A stretch of DNA of 64,000 bases from contig JAPPCV010000174.1 of NCBI GenBank assembly GCA_028824715.1, forward strand, positions 1 to 64,000. Reading direction: 5' to 3'. This document shows, piece after piece, positions 1 through 10,666 of the stretch. Below the pieces are notes generated by a model that saw only the letters and a list, made by a program, of their open reading frames with translations, did no database searches and was not told the origin of the DNA. Source of the stretch: Boseongicola sp. (lineage in GTDB: Bacteria; Pseudomonadota; Alphaproteobacteria; Rhodobacterales; Rhodobacteraceae). Position numbers and translations under genes: made by a program. Each line of letters starts with the position of its first letter. Position 1 is the first letter of the stretch.

Positions 1-740
1 TGTTGTTCTCGCCGATGAACTGCGCCACGAAGCTGTTTTCGGGCTCCTCGTACAGTACGTCCGGCGCAGCAAGCTGCTGGATCCGGCCGTCGTCGAACAC
101 CGCGACGCGGTCCGACATGGTCAATGCCTCGGTCTGGTCGTGGGTGACGTAAACCGTGGTGATGCCAAGCTCGTGCGCAAGGTTGGTGATCTCGAACTGC
201 ATGTGCTCGCGAAGCTGCTTGTCGAGCGCGCCGAGGGGTTCGTCCATCAGCACGAGCTCGGGCTCGAAGACAAGTGCGCGGGCGAGCGCGATTCGCTGCT
301 GCTGGCCGCCGGACAACTGGGCCGGCCGGCGACCGCCGAATTCACCCATCTGCACCATGTCCAGAGCACGACGCACCTTTTCCTCGCGCTCGGCCTTGCC
401 GATCTTGCGAACCTCAAGCGGGAACGCGAGATTCTCTGCGACCGTCATGTGCGGAAACAGCGCGTAGTTCTGGAAGACCATTCCGATTCCGCGCTTGTGC
501 GGGGGGATGTTGTTGATGGGTTTGCCGTCGAGGAGGATCTCGCCATGAGTCGCGGTTTCGAAGCCTGCGAGCATCATCAGGCAGGTGGTCTTTCCCGAAC
601 CGGACGGCCCCAGCATGGTAAGGAACTCGCCTTTTTCGATGGACAGGTTCAGGTCCTTGACGACGAGCGTTTCGCCGTCGTAGCTCTTCTGTACCTTCTC
701 GAATACCACGAAGTTGTCGGCGGCCCGCGATGCGCCCATG
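1..740 (-). CDS. ABC transporter ATP-binding protein, spermidine/putrescine (PotA-like) type, 3' end cut by window edge
   Basis: Minus-strand reading from ATG at 740: MGASRAADNFVVFEKVQKSYDGETLVVKDLNLSIEKGEFLTMLGPSGSGKTTCLMMLAGFE...QLSGGQQQRIALARALVFEPELVLMDEPLGALDKQLREHMQ; Walker A, signature and Walker B present. Confidence 0.9.
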
Positions 741-1428
741 TGGCTCCCCCCGAGGATTTGTCAACTTGCACCCAACACCAGCGGTTTCGCAATTTCAACA
801 GGGTTATGGGTGTGTGTCGGTTTTTTGACTGAATTTCGAATCACGCCATGATTGATGATTCGAAGGCTGTCTTCAATGGCGGGACGATGGCAGCCTTGGC
901 GCAAATCCGCCGACAGCACGGACAATCGAGGCCGGGATGCGTCGCGATGCCGGTCCGGGCGTCGCGGGTGTGTTGCTGAACCCCGGCCCAGAGGCGTCCG
1001 CGCATCCGGCGGGGCGACGCAACCCGACGGCACATGGCTTCGTCACGTTCTTGACGGCGGCAGGGATGGTTGAGGTTCGGGCGCTGTCCAGCGCGGAGCT
1101 TGGGCCACAGCAGGCGCGCATTCGGAACCTCGTGGAGCCGGTGCCTTCACGGGCCAGGGCTCTCGCCGGCGTGGACGGAGGCGGAGAGTTCTTGCTGGAC
1201 GCGACGTGCGGCGACGTCGCCTGCGCCTTCGGCCATGACCTTGATCGCAACCTGGAGGATCCGGATGGCATGCCTCCTGAACCCGACGCGCTGGCACTGC
1301 ATCTTCGGTGGAGCACCTGCGGACTGCCGGGCGGTTCCTGCGGCTCCAGGGCGGGATGACTTGCATGCATTCCAGCGAATCTTCCGGCGCCGGCGATCCG
1401 GACATTGTGCCTGGCCAATTCCAGCCGT

Positions 1429-2907
1429 TCACCGCATTGTGAACGGGTTGGCCATCGGTGTGTCGGCCGTGTTGATCCAGGTTGTCTTGGTGCGGGTGTA
1501 GTCAAGGACTGCCTCGATCCCGGCTTCGCGTCCGTATCCCGAATGACCGTAGCCGCCGAAGGGCGCTATTGGGGAGATCGCGCGGTACGTGTTTACCCAG
1601 CATATGCCTGCCTTCAGGCGGGAGGACACGCGGTGGGCGCGGGCCAGGCTGTTCGTGAAGACACCTGACCCCAGGCCAAAGACCGTGTCGTTCGCCAGCC
1701 GGATCGCGTCTTCTTCGGTGTCGAAGGGCAAGAGCGACATGACTGGACCGAACATTTCAACCTCAAGGGTGCTGATGTCGGGTCCGGCACACTCCACCAG
1801 CGTCGGCTGCATGTAGTTTCCGGGCCGATCAAGCGGCGCGCCGCCAAAGTGGATGATTGCGCCCTGGCCGACCGCCTGCGCAAGTGTCGCCTCGATCTTC
1901 TCGATCTGAGCCCTTGTGCAGAGCGGTCCGACATGGGTCGCAGGATCAAGCGGGTCCCCGATGGTGATGCTGCCGGCTCTCTCCGCAATCCTCTCGACCA
2001 GGGTTCCCAGTATTCCCCGTTGCACCAGCCCTCGCGAGCCAGCGACGCAGCTTTGGCCCGACGCGCCAAAATTCCCTGCGATCATTCCATTGATCGCGCT
2101 GTCCAGATCGGCGTCATCGAACACAAGGATGGGCGACTTGCCCCCCAGTTCCAGCGTCGTTACGGCAAAATTTTCGGCTGAATTCCGTATCACGTGGCGC
2201 GCAGTCTCCGGCCCGCCGGTGAAGGCGATTCGCGCCACATCCGGATGGCGCGTAAGTGGAATGGCGCAGCTTTCCGCGTCCCCCGTGATGACCGAGACGA
2301 CGCCAGGGGGAAAGCCGGCCTCGTCGATCAGCCGGGCAAATTCCAGCATCGGGGCAGGCGCGATCTCTGACGCCTTCAGGACAACGCTGCACCCGGCGGC
2401 AAGCGCCGGGCCAAGCTTGGTAGCTGCCAGGAACATCTGCGCGTTCCACGGCACGATGGCGGCAACCACGCCAATCGGTTCACGACGCGTGAAGACATGC
2501 ATGTCTGGCTTGTCGATCGGCAGCACGGCGCCTTCGATCTTGTCAGCCAGCCCGGCGAAGTACCGGTAATAGCCCGCGACATAGGTTGTCTGGCCCGCGG
2601 TTTCCGCCAAGAGCTTGCCGCTGTCAGTGGTCTCCAGGCGCGCAAGCCGCTCGGCATTCTGTTCCACAAGGTCGGCAAGCCTGAACAAGAGATGTCCTCG
2701 GGCCGTCTGGGTCAGATCGCGCCAGGCCGGATCCTGGAGCGCCCGGCGGGCGGCGGCAACGGCATGATCGACATCTTCGGCTGCCGCACAGGCAAAGGTC
2801 GCCCAATCCTGTCCATCAGCCGGATTCTGCGATGTCATGACTTGCGCGGCGGCACCGTCCGTCCAGGACCCGGCGACATAGAGCTGAAAGTGCGGCCTTT
2901 CGGTCAT
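1429..2907 (-). CDS. NAD(P)-dependent aldehyde dehydrogenase
   Basis: ORF 1429..2922; ALDH motifs VTTLELGGKSPILVFDDADLD and GASGQSCVAGSR; start MTERPHFQLYV chosen. Confidence 0.93.
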   Translation of the reverse strand: MTERPHFQLYVAGSWTDGAAAQVMTSQNPADGQDWATFACAAAEDVDHAVAAARRALQDPAWRDLTQTARGHLLFRLADLVEQNAERLARLETTDSGKLLAETAGQTTYVAGYYRYFAGLADKIEGAVLPIDKPDMHVFTRREPIGVVAAIVPWNAQMFLAATKLGPALAAGCSVVLKASEIAPAPMLEFARLIDEAGFPPGVVSVITGDAESCAIPLTRHPDVARIAFTGGPETARHVIRNSAENFAVTTLELGGKSPILVFDDADLDSAINGMIAGNFGASGQSCVAGSRGLVQRGILGTLVERIAERAGSITIGDPLDPATHVGPLCTRAQIEKIEATLAQAVGQGAIIHFGGAPLDRPGNYMQPTLVECAGPDISTLEVEMFGPVMSLLPFDTEEDAIRLANDTVFGLGSGVFTNSLARAHRVSSRLKAGICWVNTYRAISPIAPFGGYGHSGYGREAGIEAVLDYTRTKTTWINTADTPMANPFTMR

Positions 2908-2914
2908 GGCATCC

Positions 2915-3949
2915 TCATGCAAGAGCGGGCATCACGTCGCCGATGAACCGCGCCAGCGACGCACGCTTGCGATCTATCGTCATGCCGCTGTCGATCCAAA
3001 GCGCAAATTCGTCATAGCCCAGGTCCTCGTAGCGTTTCAGCCGGTCGATCACCTGCTGCGCGGTTCCGATGGTCAGATCAGCCTTGATCGCTTCGGGAGA
3101 GATCATCTTGTTGGCGGCGATCTCTTCCGCGCCAAGTGCCTGGATCAGCCCCTGGGACACGGGGCGCTTGTTCTGGAACCACGCCCCGAAATAGGCGAAG
3201 TACCGCGTCAGATCCTGCACGGCCTGGTCGATGTCCTCGGCATCGGTCCCGACATAGGTGTGATGCAGCAGCAAGATCTTGGGACGCGGCCCGTCATGGC
3301 CTGCGCAGGCGTCATTGAAGCGGCCCATCAAGGATTCGATTTCCTCGTCGCCCTGCCAAAGCGGTGTAACCTGCACGTTGAAGCCGTTCTGCACTGCAAA
3401 CTCGTGACTGTTGGGGTCGCGGGCGGCAATCCAGATGGGCGGACCGCCAGGTTGCGCCGGTTTGGGCGAGGACGTGGACGCCGGGAAGCTGTAGTACTTT
3501 CCGTGATGGGCGCAATCGCCTTTCCACAACTGGCGCAGCAAGGGTGCGGTTTCCCGCATCCGCTGTCCGGCATCCCAGGCGTCCAGCCCAGGCATGAGGC
3601 GCTCGTATTCATAGGAATAGGCGCCACGCGCGATTCCGAGTTCGAGCCTGCCGCCCGTCATCAGGTCGGTCGCGGCAGCCTCGCCGGCCAGCTTGATCGG
3701 ATGCCAGAACGGCGCGATGACGGTGCCGGTCCCCAACCGGACATTCCTGGTGCGATGCGCCAGGTCCATGATCGAAAGGAAGGGGTTCGGCGCAATGGTG
3801 AACTCCATTCCGTGATGCTCACCAGTCCAGATCGCCCGCATACCGCCGTCGTCAGCCATTTGGCACAGCGAAATGAAATCCTCATAAAGCTCGGCATGTG
3901 ACTGTGCGGGAGTCAGGCGCTCCATATGGGCAAACAGCGAGAACTCCAT
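2915..3949 (-). CDS. LLM-class (luciferase-like) flavin-dependent monooxygenase
   Basis: MEFSLFAHMERLTPAQSHAELYEDFISLCQMADDGGMRAIWTGEHHG...; bacterial luciferase-like motifs, start inside the longer ORF. Confidence 0.88.
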   Translation of the reverse strand: MEFSLFAHMERLTPAQSHAELYEDFISLCQMADDGGMRAIWTGEHHGMEFTIAPNPFLSIMDLAHRTRNVRLGTGTVIAPFWHPIKLAGEAAATDLMTGGRLELGIARGAYSYEYERLMPGLDAWDAGQRMRETAPLLRQLWKGDCAHHGKYYSFPASTSSPKPAQPGGPPIWIAARDPNSHEFAVQNGFNVQVTPLWQGDEEIESLMGRFNDACAGHDGPRPKILLLHHTYVGTDAEDIDQAVQDLTRYFAYFGAWFQNKRPVSQGLIQALGAEEIAANKMISPEAIKADLTIGTAQQVIDRLKRYEDLGYDEFALWIDSGMTIDRKRASLARFIGDVMPALA

Positions 3950-3960
3950 GGTCAAGGCTC

Positions 3961-4866
3961 CTATCTGATCTCGTGCCGGTCGCCGGACGCCTCGTCGCCG
4001 ACATAAAGGGTGAAGTCTCGGGTGCTGTGTTCGAGGGCAAATCGCTTGCACAGGGCGGCAATCGCCGGCGTCTCGAAGGTCAACCCGGCAATGTCGTCGA
4101 TCGGGACAAGCTGCCCCTCCAGCGCGCAGTCTTGCGTGGCTTGCGCCAGAAAGCATGTGTAGTGGGTGTTGGTCGGCCTGTCGTCAAAGATGGAATAGGC
4201 GCTCCCCAGTCGAACGGAACCGGCCAATCGTTCCTCCATCGCGGCGCGAAGATTGCCTGGAGCCTCGAACTCGAACTGCGGAGGACGCATCCCGCCCGGC
4301 GTCTCTTCCAGCAGGATATGGCCGTCGCGTTCGACCAACACTGCCGCTACGATCCGGCGGGTGCTGTCGACAACCATCGCGGCGCGTTCCAGGCCCAAGC
4401 TGAAATACTGCCCCCTCGCATAGCCAAGCCCCAACCCGTCCCTTTGCGTGAACCCGGTAATCTGCCCCAGAAGTATCGTGTGATCGCCCGCAGGGATGGA
4501 TTGCGTCCTTCGGCAGGAAAACTGCGCCACGGCGCCGTCGATCACGGGAATTCCGTTGGCGTCGGAGCCATGGGCGATCCGGGCGAACCGATCCCCCTTG
4601 AAGCTGGCAAAGACATTGGACACTCCTTCCTGCCCCTCGGCCAACACCGACACGGCGAAATGAGTGCAGGTCTCGAAAATGTCGTGGCTTGACAGTGAAC
4701 GACCGAGGCAGACCAGGAGCATTGGAGGATCGAGGGAAACCGAAGAAAAGGAATTGGCGGTGAACCCAAGTGGCGCTCCGCTGCTGTCCCGCGTCGTCAC
4801 GACGGTCACGCCGGTCATGAACCCGCCAAATGCATCGCGCAGGGCGCTGGGGTCGGTTGCAGTCAT
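3961..4866 (-). CDS. flavin reductase family protein with ~130 aa C-terminal Nudix-like extension
   Basis: N-terminal DAFGGFMTGVTVVTTRDSSGAPLGFTANSFSSVSLDPPMLLVCLGRSLSSHDIF; C-terminal RIVAAVLVERDGHILLEETPGGMRPPQFEFEAPGNLRAAMEERLAG. Confidence 0.85.
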   Translation of the reverse strand: MTATDPSALRDAFGGFMTGVTVVTTRDSSGAPLGFTANSFSSVSLDPPMLLVCLGRSLSSHDIFETCTHFAVSVLAEGQEGVSNVFASFKGDRFARIAHGSDANGIPVIDGAVAQFSCRRTQSIPAGDHTILLGQITGFTQRDGLGLGYARGQYFSLGLERAAMVVDSTRRIVAAVLVERDGHILLEETPGGMRPPQFEFEAPGNLRAAMEERLAGSVRLGSAYSIFDDRPTNTHYTCFLAQATQDCALEGQLVPIDDIAGLTFETPAIAALCKRFALEHSTRDFTLYVGDEASGDRHEIR

Positions 4867-5552
4867 CTGGACGCCTCGCGGACCAGGACGGCAAGCTCTG
4901 CATTCACCGGGACCGCATGCGTCATGGGCAACATGTGCGCGGCGCCCTCGACGATGACGGCACGGCCATGCGGTGCGATCCGTGCCATCGCCTCGCTCAT
5001 TTCCGGCGTGGAATTGGGCTCCTTTGCACCGGTCATGAACAGCGCCGGGCAGGACAGGCGCGCCAGGTCCGCATCAGCAGGTCCATTCTCCGCCGCGAAC
5101 ACCTCATAGGCCGTCTTGTAGTGCTCAGTGACGACTCCGGTCAGCCATTCCCGGCATGCACGCCGCTCGGGAGTGTCCCGATCGGCAAACCAGCGCGTCA
5201 AGGTGGCTTCCGGATCGGAATCTCCCGCGGCAGACAGCTCCGTCGCGCGCCGCCGCACTGCCTCCGCGGCCTTTGGACTGCGACGGTAGATGGCGTTCAG
5301 CGCAGCAACGCCTTTGACCAGATGCGGATGACGGACTGCCAGGTCGAGTGCGATCATCGCACCCATCGAATGACCGGCCACAACACCTGGCGCATCGATT
5401 GCGTCCGCGATGCGGTCCGTATACTGCGTAATCGTCGCAGGATACGGCAAAGCGCGGCTGGCGCCGTGGCCCGGAAGGTCAAAGGCACGGCAATGCCGGG
5501 TCGTTGACAGCTCGCTGACTTGCGCCATCCACGCCTCCGCCCGCAGGCCCAC
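4863..5552 (-). CDS. alpha/beta hydrolase fold protein; 5' end uncertain
   Basis: Reading frame continues upstream of 5552 as ...SEAGGVSFIRAGTGSRLYLVHGVGLRAEAW (HG oxyanion motif); GHSMGAMIALDLA nucleophile elbow; no ATG in the upstream extension before an in-frame TAG. Confidence 0.8.
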   Translation of the reverse strand: MGLRAEAWMAQVSELSTTRHCRAFDLPGHGASRALPYPATITQYTDRIADAIDAPGVVAGHSMGAMIALDLAVRHPHLVKGVAALNAIYRRSPKAAEAVRRRATELSAAGDSDPEATLTRWFADRDTPERRACREWLTGVVTEHYKTAYEVFAAENGPADADLARLSCPALFMTGAKEPNSTPEMSEAMARIAPHGRAVIVEGAAHMLPMTHAVPVNAELAVLVREASR

Positions 5553-5649
5553 GCCGTGGACAAGATACAGCCTGGAGCCCGTTCCGGCACGAATGAAGCT
5601 GACGCCTCCGGCTTCAGATCGCGGTTGGTTTGTCCACGTGATTGCCCAG

Positions 5650-6130
5650 ATCCTCCAGGTCCTGATTTCTGTTTCCTACGCGATGACTTGGCCGGTTCGG
5701 AATCGCGGTTCCCGGTGCGACGACCAATTCATCGGCGCGAGATGCATCGTGAGTCAAGAACTGCACGAAAAGATCTTTCGACCGCCGCCCGGCGTCGCTC
5801 GCGTTCATCACGGGGACCTCGACTGCCGCGATGGCCGGGCCGTTCGTGCAATTGAACGACGGACAGGCCCAAGGTTCCGCGCTCCGGCTGAAGAAGTGGC
5901 CAAACCGCAAAGCCTGTATCTGGCACGAGGCGTTGAAAACACGCTCGAAGTCGCCTGAAACCGTCCGCCGCGGAACCGCTCGAACACGTTCTTCCCGTTG
6001 CTGACGTGCTTCGGCAGGTCGCGCCACGGCGAACCCGTGCGGAAGCTCCGGGGCACCGCCTCAAGAAGTTGCCGGTTGACCGCCGCGGTGGCGCCGGGAT
6101 CGATCGCCTTGCCGGGGCGGCATGGGCTCG
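5650..6130 (-). pseudogene. IS5-family (DUF4096-type) transposase remnant, frameshifted
   Basis: Minus strand: AIDPGATAAVNRQLLEAVPRSFRTGSPWRDLPKHVSNGKNVFERFRG, then in another frame TVSGDFERVFNASC; matches the N-terminal pattern of IS5/IS427-like transposases; DDE core not recovered. Confidence 0.75.
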
Positions 6131-6426
6131 ACCCGCGCCGAACCTGCGTCCGTCAGCACCGTCCTGTCAACATTCATCTTGGCGTCTGCGGGTCTTGCCT
6201 GTGCCGCCGTTCCAGCGGTCATTGGGGCAGGAACCGTCATCGAACCGCCAGAATCGCAACCCGATTGTCAAAGGACCCCAGTACTGTCAAATATAGCTTT
6301 GCGCGCGTCATGTTTGTTGTGAGGGCAGGCGCCACCGGTGTCGAAGATTCGCGCGCATCTGCCGCAAACTCGCCGGAGTCGGCGCACACAGGAGATTCGA
6401 GGTTGGGAGAGCCGGTAATCAGAACC

Positions 6427-7434
6427 ATGGAAGACTTCGCAGCGGCGAGTGGCGTCTCGCGCCCGACTGTCTCGAAATACTTTCACGACCCGGGAAGTGT
6501 CCGCAAATCGACCCGCGAGCGGATCGAGGCCGCACTGGAACAGTACGACTATCGCCCGAACATTTACGCGATGAACCAGAACCGCCTGCTCACGAAGAGC
6601 GTAGGCATCATCGTTCCATACCTTGCTGACCCTGTCTTCGCGGAGATTGCGAGAACCCTGGAACGCCGCTGCATCGAGGCCGGTTTCCATGCGACACTGT
6701 TCAGCTCGCACGGCGAGCGGAAACTCGAAAGCGAGGCTCTAAACAACCTTAGGTCACTGCGTCCGTCGGGTGTGCTGCTGGCCCCGCTCGGCCGGAGCTC
6801 CGACCGGGATCACATTGCCCGGTTTTGCGAAGAGGTCCCGACGGTCCTGCTGGACAGAAACATTGCGGGAATCGGGGAAGCCTTTGTCGGCTCGGACAAT
6901 CAAAGCTTCGTGTCGCAGAGCGTTGACTACCTTACCCGGACCGGGGAGCCGCCGTGCTTCTTCGAGATGAGGAACCCGGGCAACCCGAACTCGCTCGCGC
7001 GCCACCGATGCTACATCGAAGCCATGGAAAGTCACGGGTTGGAGCCGATGCTTGTCCAGGTGGAAGGCGAAGGCTGGAACCTTGAAGAAATTGGCTATCA
7101 GGGTGGCATGCGCGCACTGCAAGGGCATTCATTTCCCACCGACACGGTCCTTTGCAGCAACGACCGTCTTGCCATCGGGCTCTTGGCTGCCTGTTACGAG
7201 AGGGGGCTGCGCATCGGACGCGGAAGCGGCTGCGCACTGCGTGTGGCCGGCCACGATGACCATCCTTATTCGCGCTTCACCTGCCCGCCCCTGACCACCG
7301 TGGCTCACGAATACGACCTGGTGGCGGACTGCGGTGCCGAAACGCTGCTCAGATTGATCGAGGCGGGCGGCCGATTCGACGACCGGACGGAAACCCTGTT
7401 TTCCGCGCGTCTCGTGCTTCGCGCATCCGCGTAA
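6427..7434 (+). CDS. LacI-family transcriptional regulator
   Basis: MEDFAAASGVSRPTVSKYFHDPGSVRKSTRERIEAALEQYDYRPNIYAMNQNRLLTKSVGIIVPYLADPVFAEI. Confidence 0.93.
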   Translation: MEDFAAASGVSRPTVSKYFHDPGSVRKSTRERIEAALEQYDYRPNIYAMNQNRLLTKSVGIIVPYLADPVFAEIARTLERRCIEAGFHATLFSSHGERKLESEALNNLRSLRPSGVLLAPLGRSSDRDHIARFCEEVPTVLLDRNIAGIGEAFVGSDNQSFVSQSVDYLTRTGEPPCFFEMRNPGNPNSLARHRCYIEAMESHGLEPMLVQVEGEGWNLEEIGYQGGMRALQGHSFPTDTVLCSNDRLAIGLLAACYERGLRIGRGSGCALRVAGHDDHPYSRFTCPPLTTVAHEYDLVADCGAETLLRLIEAGGRFDDRTETLFSARLVLRASA

Positions 7435-7435
7435 T

Positions 7436-7450
7436 TTTTCACGCGTAAAA
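7436..7450. promoter_or_regulatory. putative LacI-type operator TTTTCACGCGTAAAA upstream of smoE
   Basis: Pseudo-palindrome with central CG between the regulator stop and the SBP start; a TTGACA -35-like box follows at 7457. Confidence 0.5.
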
Positions 7451-7517
7451 TTGTTATTGACACGCGCTGGCTTCGTGCTAGTGTTGCGTTGCGATTTAAC
7501 CCTAGGGAGGATTCGAA

Positions 7518-8818
7518 TGTTTCTCAAGAACGCACTCCGCGCGGCCACTGCACTGTCGCTTGTCACAGTCGGCAGCGCCTATGCGGAAACCATAACCATC
7601 GCCACTGTCAACAACGGCGACATGATCCGCATGCAAGGATATACGGACGACTTCACCGCCAAGACCGGCCATGATGTCGAATGGGTGACCCTCGAGGAGA
7701 ACGTGCTGCGTCAGCGCGTGACCACCGACATTTCGACCAAGGGCGGCCAGTTCGACATCATGACCATCGGCATGTACGAAACCCCGATCTGGGGTGCCAA
7801 CGGCTGGCTGGTGCCGCTGAACGATCTGTCGGCCGAATACGATGTCGACGATATCCTGCCCGCCATGCGCGGCGGTCTGTCGCATGACGGCACGCTCTAC
7901 GCTGCGCCGTTCTATGGCGAGAGCTCCATGATCATGTACCGCACCGACCTGATGGAAAAGGCCGGGCTCGAGATGCCCGCAGCGCCGACCTGGGAATTCA
8001 TACGGGAAGCCGCCGCGGCGATGGATGACCCCGAAAGCGACATCAACGGTGTCTGCTTGCGCGGCAAGGCCGGCTGGGGTGAAGGCGGCGCCTTCATTAC
8101 CGTTACGGCCAACTCGTTCGGCGCGCGCTGGTTCGACGAGAACTGGCAGGCCCAGTTCGATCAGCCGGAGTGGAAAGAGGCGCTGACCTTCTTCGTCAAC
8201 CTGATGAACGACTACGGCCCGCAGGGCTACGCCACCAACGGCTTCAACGAGAACCTGTCTCTGTTCCAGCAGGGCAAGTGCGGCATGTGGATCGACGCAA
8301 CCGTTGCGGCGTCCTTCGTGACCAACCCCGATGACTCGACCGTCGCGGACAAGGTCGGCTTTGCGCTGGCGCCTGACACCGGGCTCGGCAAACGCTCGAA
8401 CTGGCTCTGGGCCTGGGCACTGGCGATCCCCGCCGGCACCCAGAAAGAAGCGGCTGCCAAGCAGTTCATCGAGTGGGCCACCTCGAAAGAGTACATCGAG
8501 CTCGTCGCGGCGAACGAAGGCTGGGCCAACGTGCCACCAGGCGCCCGTACCTCGCTTTACGAGAATCCGGACTACCTGGCAGTGCCGTTCGCGCAGATGA
8601 CCCTCGATTCCATCAACGCGGCGGATCCCACCAACCCGACCGTCAAACCGGTGCCCTATGTCGGGATCCAGTTTGTCGCCATCCCCGAGTTTGCCGGCAT
8701 TGCAACGGAAGTCAGCCAGGAGTTCTCGGCTGTCTATGCAGGCCAGCAAACTGTGGATGAGGCGCTGGCCAAGGCGCAAGCGCTGACCACAGACGCAATG
8801 GAAGCGGCCGGCTACTAG
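7518..8818 (+). CDS. smoE: sorbitol/mannitol-type ABC transporter substrate-binding protein
   Basis: MFLKNALRAATALSLVTVGSAYAETITIATVNNGDMIRMQGYTDDFTAKTGHDVEWVTLEENVLRQRVTTDISTKGGQFDIMTIGMYE; synteny with permeases, ATPase and mtlK. Confidence 0.92.
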
Positions 8819-8831
8819 GCCATCCTCCCTG

Positions 8832-8859
8832 TCAGGGGGCGGCCACGGTCGCCCCCTGA
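8832..8859 (+). promoter_or_regulatory. intercistronic stem-loop (10-bp perfect stem, 8-nt loop)
   Basis: TCAGGGGGCG-GCCACGGT-CGCCCCCTGA between smoE and smoF, no downstream U tract. Confidence 0.75.
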
Positions 8860-8933
8860 GACCTACCAAAGCGATCCCGTTGCGTTTTCATTCCGGGCAG
8901 CCGCGTCAGGCCGCCGTCAGAGGAGGCACGTCC

Positions 8934-9812
8934 ATGGCAACCCAGCACTCCCGATCCGCAGCCCGGCTGATGATGGCCCCAGCGGTGGTCCTTCTTCTCG
9001 GCTGGATGCTCGTGCCGCTGACGATGACGCTTTACTTCTCCTTCAAGAAATACCTGCCGATGCGTGGCGACTCGTTGGCAAACGGCCTGGATTGGGTGGG
9101 GTTCGCAAATTACGCACGATTCGTGACGTCGAGCTCGTTCTGGCCAAGTGTCTACGCGACCCTCGTCATCGTCGGCGGTGTCCTGGTGATCACGGTGATC
9201 CTCGGAATCTTCCTCGCTCTCCTGCTCGATCAGCCGATGTGGGGCCAGGGGGTTGTCCGCATCCTGGTCATCGCTCCCTTCTTCGTCATGCCGACCGTGT
9301 CGGGTCTCGTGTGGAAGAACATGTTCATGGATCCGGTGAACGGCTTCTTTGCCCATGTCTGGCGAAGCGTCGGGGCCGAACCGATCGAGTGGCTCTCTCA
9401 GGCATCGCTGCCCTCGCTCATTCTCATCGTGTCGTGGCAATGGCTGCCCTTCGCGACGCTGATTCTGCTCACGGCGTTTCAGTCGCTCGACCAGGAGCAG
9501 CTCGAAGCCGCCGAGATGGACGGCGCACGCTGGCCGCAGCGCTTTGTCTTCATCGTTCTGCCGCACCTGAGCCGCGCGATCACCGTCGTGCTCCTGATCC
9601 AGACGATCTTCCTCTTGTCGATCTTCGCAGAGATTTTCGTTACCACCCAGGGCTCGTTCGGCACCAAGACACTGACCTACCTGATCTACCAGCGCGTGCT
9701 GGAAAGCCAGAACGTGGGCCTCGGCTCCGCCGGTGGTGTCTACGCCATCATCCTTGCCAACATCGTTGCGATCTTCCTGATGCGCATCGTCGGCAAGAAC
9801 CTGGACGCGTGA
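8934..9812 (+). CDS. smoF: sugar (polyol) ABC transporter permease
   Basis: [40 protein letters not shown]-type loop [23 protein letters not shown]. Confidence 0.92.
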   Translation: MATQHSRSAARLMMAPAVVLLLGWMLVPLTMTLYFSFKKYLPMRGDSLANGLDWVGFANYARFVTSSSFWPSVYATLVIVGGVLVITVILGIFLALLLDQPMWGQGVVRILVIAPFFVMPTVSGLVWKNMFMDPVNGFFAHVWRSVGAEPIEWLSQASLPSLILIVSWQWLPFATLILLTAFQSLDQEQLEAAEMDGARWPQRFVFIVLPHLSRAITVVLLIQTIFLLSIFAEIFVTTQGSFGTKTLTYLIYQRVLESQNVGLGSAGGVYAIILANIVAIFLMRIVGKNLDA

Positions 9813-9824
9813 GGAGGGACGACC

Positions 9825-10655
9825 ATGGCCCGTGCCGTAACTACCCGCCAAAAGACGATCAACTCCCTTGCCGCATGGGCGGTCGGCCTGCTGATCTTCT
9901 TCCCGATCCTCTGGATCTTCGTCATGTCGTTCAAGGCCGAGGGCGACGCGATCAAGACCCCGCTGGAAGTGCTCGCTGCGCCATGGACCCTGGAAAACTA
10001 CGGCGTCGTGCAGGAGCGCTCGAACTATTCGCGGCACTTCGCAAACTCGGTCATCCTGGCCTTCGGTTCGACTCTCCTGGGCCTTCTCGTCGCCGTGCCC
10101 GCAGCTTGGGCGATGGCCTTCGTGCCGTCCAAACGCACCAAGGACATCCTCCTCTGGATGCTCTCGACGAAGATGCTGCCCGCCGTCGGCGTGCTCTACC
10201 CGATCTACCTTCTGTTCATCCGGCTTGGACTTCTCGACAGCCGCGCCGGGCTTGTCGTCGTGCTGATGCTGATCAACCTGCCGATCATCGTCTGGATGCT
10301 CTACACCTACTTCAGGGAGATCCCTGGCGAGATTCTGGAGGCGGCGCGGATGGATGGCGCCACACTGCACGAAGAGATCCTCTACGTGCTCACGCCGATG
10401 GCGATCCCGGGCATGGCCTCGACGTTGCTCCTGAACGTCATCCTCGCCTGGAACGAGGCGTTCTGGACGCTCAACCTTACCGCGGCCAAGGCGGCTCCGC
10501 TCACGGCCTTCATCGCCAGCTACTCGAGCCCGGAGGGGTTGTTCTACGCCAAGCTCTCGGCGGCATCGACCATGGCCATCGCACCAATCCTGATAATGGG
10601 CTGGTTCAGCCAGAAACAACTTGTCCGCGGCCTGACCTTCGGCGCCGTGAAATAA
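9825..10655 (+). CDS. smoG: carbohydrate (polyol) ABC transporter permease
   Basis: [32 protein letters not shown] loop; tight synteny. Confidence 0.92.
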   Translation: MARAVTTRQKTINSLAAWAVGLLIFFPILWIFVMSFKAEGDAIKTPLEVLAAPWTLENYGVVQERSNYSRHFANSVILAFGSTLLGLLVAVPAAWAMAFVPSKRTKDILLWMLSTKMLPAVGVLYPIYLLFIRLGLLDSRAGLVVVLMLINLPIIVWMLYTYFREIPGEILEAARMDGATLHEEILYVLTPMAIPGMASTLLLNVILAWNEAFWTLNLTAAKAAPLTAFIASYSSPEGLFYAKLSAASTMAIAPILIMGWFSQKQLVRGLTFGAVK

Positions 10656-10666
10656 GGGGAACGGAC

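Noticed and set aside
1043-1432. Coding-like ORFs in the 740-1429 gap
   Set aside because: Arg/Pro-rich translations with no recognisable family; a minus-strand stretch (IKVMAEGAGDVAARRVQQELSAS) might be a relic but could not be assigned
8832-10619. 595-aa minus-strand ORF antisense to smoF/smoG
   Set aside because: Low-complexity E/D/R/H-rich translation typical of the shadow frame of high-GC membrane protein genes; the plus strand has clear permease motifs
9092-10666. 5' half of the 859-aa plus-strand ORF as an N-terminal extension of SmoK
   Set aside because: Out of frame with real permease genes; SmoK has a clear ATG at 10667 with the start of the ATPase domain
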